From NCBI GenBank assembly GCA_028282185.1, contig JANQIJ010000286.1:1-5526 (forward strand): a DNA stretch of 5,526 nucleotides. The letters are read 5' to 3'. The stretch is from Rhodospirillales bacterium. Lineage in GTDB: Bacteria; Pseudomonadota; Alphaproteobacteria; Rhodospirillales; Casp-alpha2. The position numbers were made by a program, and so were the translations under genes. Below the pieces are notes generated by a model. It worked only from the letters and a program-made list of their open reading frames with translations. It made no database searches and was not told the DNA's origin. Position 1 is the first letter of the stretch; each line of letters opens with the position of its first letter. This document shows positions 1-5,443 of this stretch, in pieces.

Positions 1-2
1 CC

Positions 3-191
3 GACTGGCTGACCGGCACGGGGGTGTTCACCTTTGCCTCGGGCCATGGCGGCGATCTGTTCGAAGGTGGATATGGTTGGTTCGACCGGCCGACCGCGCC
101 GCCGGCAACGGCCGATGGGGAAGAACCGGTCCGGCTTCGCGTCCTTGCCTCGGGACCGGTCATTGAGGGTCCGGAACCGATCGTCTGGTAA
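3..191 (+). CDS. C-terminal fragment of an unidentified protein
   Basis: An open frame enters from the left edge and ends at TAA 189-191, giving 62 residues with no start in the window. It begins DWLTGTGVFTF, continues through a Gly-rich aromatic stretch (SGHGGDLFEGGYGWF), then a Pro/Ala-rich linker and a closing RLRVLASGPVIEGPEPIVW. Codon use is G/C-biased at third positions, like the genes downstream on the same strand, which supports it being real coding sequence. I do not recognise the family, and there are no obvious membrane segments or catalytic motifs. Sixty bases separate it from the next gene, so it could share a transcript with the DUF952-pyrD pair, but no terminator or promoter in the gap settles this. 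Confidence 0.55.
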   Translation, partial: DWLTGTGVFTFASGHGGDLFEGGYGWFDRPTAPPATADGEEPVRLRVLASGPVIEGPEPIVW

Positions 192-251
192 ATCGCCCGC
201 TGCCCCGGAAAGGTTTTGGGGTTCGGCGCTCATGGCTGTTATGGTCCGGCC

Positions 252-632
252 ATGCCCACCGCCATCCCCGAAGACGCCGCCATCTATCACATCTGTCGCG
301 CCGACGAATGGCGGGCCGCCCAGTCGGAAGGCCGCTATGGCGGCTCGTCCCAGGATGCCGCCGACGGCTTCATTCATTTCTCGGGTGCTGGCCAGGTTGT
401 CAAAAGCGCCGCCAAGCATCGCGCCGGGCAGGACGATCTGGTGCTGCTGCGCGTCGACCCGGACCGCCTCGGCCCGGCCCTCAAATGGGAGGCTTCCAGG
501 GGTGGAAAGCTGTTTCCGCACCTCTACGGCGACCTGCCCTTGACGGCGGTGATCGCCGCCTATGACCTGTCGCTCGGTGCCGGCGGCCGCCACCGTTTTC
601 CCCCGGAATTGAATCTGGTGGAGGGCGATTAG
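252..632 (+). CDS. DUF952 domain-containing protein
   Basis: A 126-residue protein that is essentially one DUF952 domain. Family hallmarks are visible in order: IYHI at residues 11-14, DGFIHFS at 39-45, a strand ending LLRVDP at 65-70, then LKWE at 78-81 and FPHLYG at 88-93. The biochemical role of DUF952 is not established; no membrane segment or signal peptide is visible, so it is probably cytoplasmic. ATG 252 is chosen because it places IYHI at the usual distance from the N-terminus; an upstream in-frame TTG at 216 would add 12 residues unlike the family. The ribosome site ahead of 252 is weak. The stop TAG (630-632) shares its last base with the GTG start of pyrD, implying co-transcription and translational coupling. 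From memory, this gene often precedes pyrD in alphaproteobacteria. Confidence 0.85.
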   Translation: MPTAIPEDAAIYHICRADEWRAAQSEGRYGGSSQDAADGFIHFSGAGQVVKSAAKHRAGQDDLVLLRVDPDRLGPALKWEASRGGKLFPHLYGDLPLTAVIAAYDLSLGAGGRHRFPPELNLVEGD

Positions 633-1750
633 TGCCCGGTTCCGGTTCTTCCGGCCCCGGATATCTGGCCGGCTGTTTGGTCCAGGGCCTGATGCCCGTT
701 TTGCGCCGGATCGATCCGGAAACCGCCCATGACCTGGCCATATCAGCCTTGGAACGGGGCCTGTTGGCGCCGGTTGGCGGGCCATGCCCGGCGGAACTGG
801 CCTGCCGCGTTTGGGACTTGGACTTCGCCAATCCCCTGGGCCTGGCCGCCGGGTTCGACAAGGACGCCCGGGCACCGGCGGCGCTGCTGGGACTGGGCTT
901 CGGTTTCGTCGAGGTCGGCAGCGTCACGCCAAGGCCGCAGCCGGGGAACCCGCGCCCACGGCTGTTTCGCCTGACGGCCGACCGGGCGGTGATCAATCGC
1001 ATGGGGTTCAACAACCATGGTATCGACGCCATGGCGGAACGCTTGGCGGCCTTCCGGGCCGGTCCCGACGGCGCCGCTGTGGTCGGTGTCAATCTGGGCA
1101 AGAACAAGGACAGCGCGGACGAGGTCGTGGATTACGTCACCGGCGTCGAACGCTTGGGCGCCCTGGCCAGCTATTTGGTGGTCAATGTGTCCTCGCCCAA
1201 TACGCCGGGCCTGCGGACCCTGCAGAACCGGGCGCCGCTGACCCGGCTGCTTGCCGCCGTCAGGACGGCGCGGGACGGGCTGGCCGAAAGCAACCATGCC
1301 GGCCGCCGGCCGCCGTTGCTGGTCAAGATCGCGCCGGACCTGGGTGCGGAAGATCTGGCCGACGTGGCCCAGGTGGTCCGAGAACTGGGTCTCGACGGGA
1401 TCATCGCCACCAACACCACCATCGCCCGCCCGGATGATTTGCGCGATGCCCAGCGCGGCCAAGGCGGCGGCCTGTCCGGCGCGCCCCTGAGCGGCATGGC
1501 CCGCCGGACGCTGGCCGGTCTCTACCGCCTGACCGAGGGCCGGGTGCCGTTGATCGGGGTCGGTGGGATCGCCACGGCGGAAGACGCCTATGCCCGGATC
1601 CGCGCCGGCGCGGCGCTGGTCCAGTTCTATTCGGCGCTGGTTTACGAAGGTCCCTATCTGGCGTCCCGCATGGCGCCGCGCCTGGCCGAGTTGATCCGCC
1701 GCGACGGATTTTCCTCGGTCGCCGAAGCCGTCGGCGCCGATCATCGCTGA
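632..1750 (+). CDS. pyrD: Quinone-dependent dihydroorotate dehydrogenase (class 2)
   Basis: Catalyses the fourth step of de novo pyrimidine synthesis, oxidising dihydroorotate to orotate with FMN and passing electrons to membrane quinone. The 372-residue product shows the whole class 2 pattern. An N-terminal membrane-associating helix (about 11-45, with RRIDPETAH) is followed by NPLGLAAGFDKD (67-78), VEVGSVTPRPQPGNPRPR (93-110) and NRMGFNN (122-128). VNVSSPNTPGLRTLQ (183-197) carries the class 2 catalytic serine (S188, by analogy with E. coli S175). Then come LLVKIAPDL (K232), IIATNTT, GGLSGAPL and the phosphate-binding LIGVGGI (307-313), ending with QFYSALVYEGP. A serine rather than cysteine base and the N-terminal extension separate it from class 1 enzymes. 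GTG 632 is preferred because GGAGGG precedes it at about 7 bases and it overlaps the DUF952 stop; ATG 692 would cut part of the N-terminal helix. No terminator is evident in the 26 bases before the convergent gene. Confidence 0.97.
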   Translation: MPGSGSSGPGYLAGCLVQGLMPVLRRIDPETAHDLAISALERGLLAPVGGPCPAELACRVWDLDFANPLGLAAGFDKDARAPAALLGLGFGFVEVGSVTPRPQPGNPRPRLFRLTADRAVINRMGFNNHGIDAMAERLAAFRAGPDGAAVVGVNLGKNKDSADEVVDYVTGVERLGALASYLVVNVSSPNTPGLRTLQNRAPLTRLLAAVRTARDGLAESNHAGRRPPLLVKIAPDLGAEDLADVAQVVRELGLDGIIATNTTIARPDDLRDAQRGQGGGLSGAPLSGMARRTLAGLYRLTEGRVPLIGVGGIATAEDAYARIRAGAALVQFYSALVYEGPYLASRMAPRLAELIRRDGFSSVAEAVGADHR

Positions 1751-1776
1751 GCCCGCTGGCGCCGGACCGAACCTGG

Positions 1777-2964
1777 CTAGCCCCCCTTCGCCCGCTTCTC
1801 CAGAACCCGGTTCAACAGCTTGAAGGCGATCGCCGCGATCGACACCAGAAAGATGACCCGGACCATGTGGTGGACCGAGACGAAGGCCACGTCGATGCCC
1901 AGCGACAGGCTGATCAGGGTCATTTCGGCCAACCCACCGGGGGCGAAGGTCAGCCACAGGGTCGTCACCGGCAGGCCGGTGATCGGGGCCAGGACCCAAG
2001 CGAAGGCCAGCGCCGTCGACAGCATGAAGACGGTGATCCCCGATGCCCGCAGCATCACGCCGAAGACCTGGGTCAGGGAAATGCCGATGAAGCGGCAGCC
2101 GATGGCGGCGCCGATCACGACCTGGGCGATGGCGACGATTTCCTGCGGCGGATGGGCCTTGGTCAGGTCCGCCATATGGACGATGGCGGAAACCAGGGTC
2201 GGGCCCAGGAGCTGCGCCGCGGGGAAGTTCAGCCGCCGGCCGAGCCAGAACCCGACCACGGCGCAGCCGACCAGGATCGCCGCGTCCTTGATCGATATAT
2301 GCGCGACATCGCCTAAAGCCGCCATATTGCCGGGCTCGTAGCCTTCGAATAACTTGAACCAGAACGGGATCACCATGACGGTGATCAGAATGCGCACCGA
2401 ATGGTTCAGGGATATCTTCCGGTCGTCGGCGCCCATGGCTTCGCCCAACAGGGCCATTTCGCCGAAGCCGCCCGGCGAGGCCGAGAAATACGCCGTCGGC
2501 GGGTCCCAGCCGGCGACCCGCGCCAGGTAGTAGGCGACGCAGGCGGTCACCAGCAGCACATAGACGATCAGCGCGGTCAGCGAGACCAGCCATTTCGCGG
2601 TCTGATCGACGACGTCTGGCGTGAACGAGGCGCCCAGCAGAACGCCCAGCACCGGCACCATGAACAAGCGCAGGCGTTTCGGCCGAACAAGCGGTGCCCC
2701 CGCCAGGGACAGCGCCGTGGTCACCACCAGGGCGCCGATCATCCACGGCAGCGGCATGGCCAACTGGTAGAACAGCCAGCCGCCGCCGGCGCCCAGCGCC
2801 AGCGTCATGGCCATGCGAAACGGTCGGGTCTTGGGATTGCCCGCCGGCGGTTCGCCGGCTTCTTGATCCTTTGGCGGTTCGCCCAGGTTCCGCCCGTTTG
2901 GTGGTTGGTCCGGGTTGCCCGCCGTGTCGGGCGATTCCCCCGATTGCGCGGCCCCGCCACTCAC
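1777..2964 (-). CDS. AbrB-family (PF05145) integral membrane protein
   Basis: A 395-residue inner-membrane protein with about ten hydrophobic segments between residues 50 and 385, probably a permease. The family is named after E. coli AbrB and is often mislabelled 'ammonia monooxygenase' or 'transcriptional regulator'; its substrate is not established. Two homologous halves are clear: PGGFGEMALLGEAMG (164-178) with HSVR (188-191) in the first, and PGGLAEMTLISLSLG (342-356) with HMVR (366-369) in the second, with identical internal spacing. Residues 1-48 form a polar Gly/Pro/Asn/Gln-rich tail with repeated GEPP, presumably cytoplasmic. GTG 2964 is chosen because it overlaps the nadK stop in a GTGA junction and AAGGAG lies 11 bases upstream (2976-2981); ATG 2814 (M51) lacks a ribosome site. 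It is co-transcribed with nadK. Family assignment is secure; function is not. Confidence 0.9.
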   Translation of the reverse strand: MSGGAAQSGESPDTAGNPDQPPNGRNLGEPPKDQEAGEPPAGNPKTRPFRMAMTLALGAGGGWLFYQLAMPLPWMIGALVVTTALSLAGAPLVRPKRLRLFMVPVLGVLLGASFTPDVVDQTAKWLVSLTALIVYVLLVTACVAYYLARVAGWDPPTAYFSASPGGFGEMALLGEAMGADDRKISLNHSVRILITVMVIPFWFKLFEGYEPGNMAALGDVAHISIKDAAILVGCAVVGFWLGRRLNFPAAQLLGPTLVSAIVHMADLTKAHPPQEIVAIAQVVIGAAIGCRFIGISLTQVFGVMLRASGITVFMLSTALAFAWVLAPITGLPVTTLWLTFAPGGLAEMTLISLSLGIDVAFVSVHHMVRVIFLVSIAAIAFKLLNRVLEKRAKGG

Positions 2965-3734
2965 GGCTGGAACTGCTCCTTCAGGATGCGTTCCTCAAGA
3001 TTGTGTTCGGGATCGAACAGCAGTTCCAGGCGGTGGTTGGGGTCCTGACTGACTTCGACCCGCTTGACATCGCGGACTTCGGTAAAGTCGGCGGTGGCGC
3101 TGACCGGTCGCAGGTCCGCCTGGCGGACCGTGAAGGCGATGGCGGCCTTGCGCGGTAGCAGGGCGCCGCGCCAGCGGCGCGGGCGGAACACGCTGATCGG
3201 GGTCAGGGCCAGAACGCCGGCACCGATGGGAATGATCGGGCCGTGCGCCGACAGGTTATAGGCCGTCGATCCCGCCGGCGTCGCGACCAGGACGCCGTCG
3301 CAGATCATTTCGTTCAAGCGCTCGACGCCATCCACCGAAATGGAAATTTTCGCCGCCATGCGCGATTCGCGGAGCAGCGAAACCTCATTGATCGCCAGTG
3401 CCGAGGTGCGTTCGCCGTGAATGTCCGTCGCCGTCATGCGCAGCGGGTTAAGTCCCACGGTCTGGGCCCGGGCGATCCTGTCTGGGAGGGCGTCCTCGTC
3501 ATAGGTGTTCATCAAGAAGCCGACCGTGCCCCGGTTCATGCCATAGATCGGCGTGCCATTGCCGAGCGCGCCGTGCAGGCTTTCCAGCATGAAGCCGTCG
3601 CCGCCCAAGGCGACGACGACGTCGGCGTCGGCGGGGTCGATGGCGCCATAGCGCTTGGTCAACCGGCTCAGTGCGTCCTGGGCCTCGGCCTGACGGGCGG
3701 CGACAAAGGCGATCTTCTGGGCGTCGGTGGGCAT
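2961..3734 (-). CDS. nadK: NAD kinase
   Basis: Phosphorylates NAD to NADP in the cytoplasm and so sets the size of the NADP(H) pool. The 257-residue length fits the short alphaproteobacterial type, which lacks the longer N-terminal region of the E. coli enzyme (292 residues). Diagnostic motifs are present: VVVALGGDGFML (39-50) with the GGDG nucleotide loop and catalytic D46, GMNRGTVGFLM (65-75), the NE pair (116-117), and DGVLVATPAGSTAYNLSAHGPI (146-167). ATG 3734 puts the first beta strand (KIAFVA) directly at the N-terminus, as in relatives; no strong Shine-Dalgarno precedes it. The TGA stop overlaps the GTG start of the AbrB-family gene by 4 bases. It is divergent from a TetR regulator gene, 115 bases away. 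I found no convincing -35/-10 pair for it in that gap; a TAGGTT at 3793-3798 (read on the minus strand) is the best, but weak, -10 candidate. Confidence 0.96.
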   Translation of the reverse strand: MPTDAQKIAFVAARQAEAQDALSRLTKRYGAIDPADADVVVALGGDGFMLESLHGALGNGTPIYGMNRGTVGFLMNTYDEDALPDRIARAQTVGLNPLRMTATDIHGERTSALAINEVSLLRESRMAAKISISVDGVERLNEMICDGVLVATPAGSTAYNLSAHGPIIPIGAGVLALTPISVFRPRRWRGALLPRKAAIAFTVRQADLRPVSATADFTEVRDVKRVEVSQDPNHRLELLFDPEHNLEERILKEQFQP

Positions 3735-3813
3735 GTCACGTCGCGGTCATGGAAGTTTCACGGCCTGGGCCAGCAATTCCGGTGATTGCACCAACCTAGC
3801 GGCAAACAGGCGG

Positions 3814-3842
3814 TTGCGGAAGTCCAGGGGTCAATTCATACT
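3814..3842 (+). promoter_or_regulatory. Putative sigma-70-type promoter of the TetR gene
   Basis: TTGCGG (3814-3819) and CATACT (3837-3842) are separated by exactly 17 bases. The match to TTGACA/TATAAT is moderate (3/6 and 4/6). A start point about 7 bases after the -10 would fall at 3849-3850, essentially on the ATG. That agrees with the absence of a Shine-Dalgarno sequence and suggests a leaderless transcript. This is inference from spacing and consensus only. Confidence 0.4.
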
Positions 3843-3852
3843 GACCGGTATG
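3837..3852. promoter_or_regulatory. Palindromic operator candidate overlapping the TetR start codon
   Basis: CATACTGACCGGTATG has perfect 5-bp arms (CATAC/GTATG) around a 6-base centre. TetR-family dimers typically bind 14-20 bp palindromes in their own promoters. This one covers the predicted -10 box and ends in the ATG itself, so bound repressor would block RNA polymerase. Its length and GACCGG-type core resemble my recollection of the E. coli NemR box (TAGACC-N4-GGTCTA), matching 7 of 12 defined positions. The site lies about 100 bp upstream of the nadK start and could also affect the divergent promoter. Confidence 0.5.
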
Positions 3853-4470
3853 TCACGGGCCTATCAACCGGATCAAACGCGGCAGCGAATTCTCGAAGCC
3901 GCCTTCGGGGTCATCCACCGCCAAGGATTTCAGGCCGCTGGCCTGAACGATATCCTGGCGCTGACCGGTGTGACCAAGGGGGCCATGTATCACCATTTTT
4001 CCGGTAAGTTGGCCTTGGGCTATGCCGTCGTCGACGGCCCGGTGAAGGCCTATGTGGAGGATTGGTGGCTGGCGCCGCTGGATGGAGGCGCGGCGGGCGG
4101 CGCGGCCGGCGATCCGCTGGATGCCATCGCCCGAACGATCCAGGACAATATGACCGAGCGGGTGCCGGAATTCCATTTGCTGGGTTGTCCGCTGAACAAC
4201 CTGGCGCAGGAAATGTCGCCCATCGATCAGGGATTCCGTCAGCGGATCGAGGAATTGTACCGGACGTGGCGGCGCAGTTTGTCGCGGGCGCTGACCCGCG
4301 GACAACATCGCGACATGGTGGCGCCCGTCGCCAGCACGGACGAGGCCGCGACCCTGATCGTCGCCGCCATTCAGGGCGCCTTCGCCCAGGCCAAATCGGC
4401 ACAATCGATGACCCCGTTCCATGACGCCATGGCGGGCCTCAATCGCTATCTTGTCGGCCTTCGGCCGTAG
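3850..4470 (+). CDS. TetR-family transcriptional regulator, NemR-like
   Basis: A 206-residue cytoplasmic repressor. Residues 9-50 form the TetR DNA-binding domain (TRQRILEAAFGVIHRQGFQAAGL, then the helix-turn-helix DILALTGVTKGAMYHHF). The rest is an all-helical ligand/dimerisation domain with GCPLNNLAQE (112-121) and AAIQGAFAQAK (172-182). Hand alignment with E. coli NemR pairs the only cysteine, C113, with NemR C106 and K182 with NemR K175, both 69 residues apart; in NemR these residues sense reactive chlorine and electrophiles. An insert-like GGAAGGAAGD (79-88) probably forms a loop. ATG 3850 is chosen because MSRAYQPDQTRQRIL is a normal family N-terminus; the frame is open further upstream, but that sequence is intergenic in character. 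There is no Shine-Dalgarno, so translation may be leaderless. The gene is divergent from nadK and convergent with the CBS gene. The TetR call is secure; the NemR-like sensing mode is inference. Confidence 0.93.
   Translation: MSRAYQPDQTRQRILEAAFGVIHRQGFQAAGLNDILALTGVTKGAMYHHFSGKLALGYAVVDGPVKAYVEDWWLAPLDGGAAGGAAGDPLDAIARTIQDNMTERVPEFHLLGCPLNNLAQEMSPIDQGFRQRIEELYRTWRRSLSRALTRGQHRDMVAPVASTDEAATLIVAAIQGAFAQAKSAQSMTPFHDAMAGLNRYLVGLRP
4455..4467. terminator. Short GC hairpin at the end of the TetR gene, possible weak terminator
   Basis: CGGCC-TTC-GGCCG is a perfect 5-bp stem with a 3-base loop, ending one base before the TAG stop. No T-run follows on either strand, so it is not a canonical intrinsic terminator. 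It sits between two convergent genes (gap 4471-4512), where a bidirectional stop would be expected. It may be no more than the codons for VGLRP. Confidence 0.2.
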
Positions 4471-4512
4471 AGTGGCCGCCCGTTCCGTTTTGGCGATGAG
4501 GTTCCCCGCGGA

Positions 4513-4809
4513 TCAGCTTCGCAGTTCCTTGTAGTGTTCCAGTAGCAGGCGATATTCCTCGGGGATATCGTCGTTGTCGATCGTGCCGATGACCGCGCCG
4601 CCCTTAACGGCGGGCAGATGGTGAAAATTCGCCTTGAGCATCTTCTCGATCGCATGGGCGATGGAGTCGTCGGCGTCGATGGTCACCGGATCGACGGTCA
4701 TGATGGCCGCGTCGTTCGGATGGACGACGCTCGGTTTTTTCCGGCCAAGAGTTGTTCGACGTTTTTCCGGATCATTCCGGCGTTCCTCCCCCATCTCCTC
4801 CCGCGCCAT
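4513..4809 (-). CDS. Small single-CBS-domain protein
   Basis: A 98-residue cytoplasmic protein. Residues 1-30 are highly charged (REEMGEERRNDPEKRR), and about 33-93 form one CBS motif: AAIMTVDPVTIDADDSIAHA (34-53), the helix IEKMLKANF, then HHLPAVKGGAVIGTIDNDDI (63-82), ending EEYRLLLEHYKELR. CBS domains usually come in pairs that bind adenosine nucleotides; with only one, this protein would have to dimerise to make a complete Bateman module. The partner and ligand are unknown. Start choice is uncertain. ATG 4809 is used here; ATG 4794 has GGAGGAG directly against it, which is too close. GTG 4893, three bases after the upstream gene's stop, would add 28 residues unlike a CBS protein. It lies downstream of the two-helix membrane protein on the same strand, so the two may be co-transcribed. 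Confidence 0.82.
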   Translation of the reverse strand: MAREEMGEERRNDPEKRRTTLGRKKPSVVHPNDAAIMTVDPVTIDADDSIAHAIEKMLKANFHHLPAVKGGAVIGTIDNDDIPEEYRLLLEHYKELRS

Positions 4810-4820
4810 GATAACCCGCT

Positions 4821-4866
4821 TTGGCCAGGCGAGTCGTCCGCAAACGGCCAAGGGCGGAGGCTCCGC
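4821..4866. repeat. Inverted repeats between the membrane-protein and CBS genes
   Basis: Two small inverted repeats fill most of the 87-base gap. TTGGCC (4821-4826) pairs with GGCCAA (4846-4851) across 19 bases, and GCGGA-GGC-TCCGC (4854-4866) is a perfect 5-bp hairpin. Neither is followed by a T-run. They could attenuate or process a joint transcript, or be chance structure in GC-rich DNA. No convincing promoter was seen here for the CBS gene. Confidence 0.25.
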
Positions 4867-4896
4867 GCCGCGATGAACACCGCACCGTGACACGCT

Positions 4897-5268
4897 CTAA
4901 CGCCGGCTGTTGGTGAAAATTCGCAACATGTCCCGGTAGCGCTCTTCCCGGGTCTTCAGCAGCATCGCGCCTTCGTCAACCGGCCGCCGGGGTTTCGGCG
5001 CGGGCGTGGCGTGGCGATCGATCGGCTGATCGGCAGGGGCGGCGGGGGTGCGGCGGCGCATTTGCCGGGCAGTCAACCAGCAGGCGGCGACGAAGCTCGA
5101 CATCAAGAACAACGGTACGGTGACCAGCATGCCGGCGCCGGTGGCGCCCATGTAGTAGGCGAAGACCAGCAGCAGGAAGAAGAACGGCAGCATTTGCAAA
5201 GAGACGGCGAAGGTCAGGATGCCGAACCGGATGCCGCGCATGGCCAAGTCGAGATGTGCGTGCCGCAT
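4897..5268 (-). CDS. Small two-helix inner-membrane protein of unknown function
   Basis: A 123-residue protein with two predicted transmembrane helices, about residues 15-39 (FGILTFAVSLQMLPFFFLLL onward) and 43-66 (TGAGMLVTVPLFLMSSFVAA). The hairpin between them, around YYMGAT, is very short. Arginines precede the first helix and RRR follows the second, so both ends should be cytoplasmic. Residues 70-100 are a Pro/Ala/Arg-rich linker leading to a charged C-terminal helix (LKTREERYRDMLRIF). I do not recognise the family. ATG 5268 is chosen because GAAGGGA lies 10 bases upstream (5279-5285) and a promoter candidate lies further up. The frame stays open to a TTG at 5418, but that part translates a DNA tandem repeat (PRLSPRLSPRLS) and is unlikely to be protein. 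The stop is 87 bases ahead of the CBS gene on the same strand. Confidence 0.75.
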   Translation of the reverse strand: MRHAHLDLAMRGIRFGILTFAVSLQMLPFFFLLLVFAYYMGATGAGMLVTVPLFLMSSFVAACWLTARQMRRRTPAAPADQPIDRHATPAPKPRRPVDEGAMLLKTREERYRDMLRIFTNSRR

Positions 5269-5300
5269 GGCGTGGTCATCCCTTCGGTAGAACTGTGGCA

Positions 5301-5328
5301 AGCCTAGACCAATCCGGTCGGGGGTCAA
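5301..5328 (-). promoter_or_regulatory. Putative promoter of the two-helix membrane protein gene
   Basis: Read on the minus strand, TTGACC (5328-5323) matches the -35 consensus at 5 of 6 positions. It is followed after 16 bases by TAGGCT (5306-5301), a 3 of 6 match to the -10. A start near 5294 would give a leader of about 26 bases containing the GAAGGGA ribosome site (5285-5279). The geometry is good but the -10 is weak. Confidence 0.35.
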
Positions 5329-5352
5329 TGGCCGCAGTGGCGCCGCGTCGTT

Positions 5353-5388
5353 TGACAGGCGGGGTGACAGGCGGGGTGACAGGCGGGG
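5353..5388. repeat. Three perfect 12-bp tandem repeats
   Basis: TGACAGGCGGGG occurs three times without a mismatch or spacer (5353-5364, 5365-5376, 5377-5388). The array lies in a noncoding stretch (5269-5443), 24 bp upstream of the -35 candidate of the membrane-protein gene. The unit is longer than one DNA helical turn. It could be a cluster of protein-binding sites or a slippage-prone minisatellite. Confidence 0.9.
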
Positions 5389-5443
5389 CGCAGACGAAGC
5401 CCCGCTTGCGGGCGCCAACGCCCCGGCGCACGAGCCGTCGCCG

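Noticed and set aside
481..1107. A 208-codon minus-strand frame antisense to DUF952 and the start of pyrD
   Set aside because: Arg/Pro/Ser-rich shadow translation opposite two genes with clear family motifs.
1751..1776. A terminator between convergent pyrD and the AbrB-family gene
   Set aside because: The 26-base gap holds no stable stem followed by a T-run on either strand.
743..2746. A 667-codon open frame on the minus strand running antisense to pyrD and overlapping the AbrB-family gene
   Set aside because: The translation is low-complexity Arg/Gly/Asp/His-rich with no family motif, and it overlaps two well-supported genes. Long shadow frames are expected in DNA this GC-rich.
2401..3048. 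A 215-codon plus-strand frame across the AbrB-family and nadK genes
   Set aside because: Shadow of the two minus-strand genes, rich in Arg, Gln and Gly with no recognisable domain.
3727..3849. A 41-residue upstream extension of the TetR frame
   Set aside because: It overlaps the nadK start and the promoter/operator region, and the translation does not resemble a TetR N-terminus; ATG 3850 gives the normal start.
3957..3972. A second operator-like sequence (CTGACCGGTGTG) inside the TetR gene
   Set aside because: Only the core and right half match and the palindrome is lost (11 of 16 positions). The bases are explained by the LTGVT codons of the helix-turn-helix.
4446..4655. A 69-codon minus-strand frame between the TetR and CBS genes
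   Set aside because: It lies in the wrong frame across the end of the CBS gene; the translation is Arg/Ser/Thr-rich with no domain.
5269..5418. A 50-residue N-terminal extension of the two-helix membrane protein
   Set aside because: It translates the 12-bp tandem repeat and the promoter region; a good ribosome site supports the start at 5268 instead.
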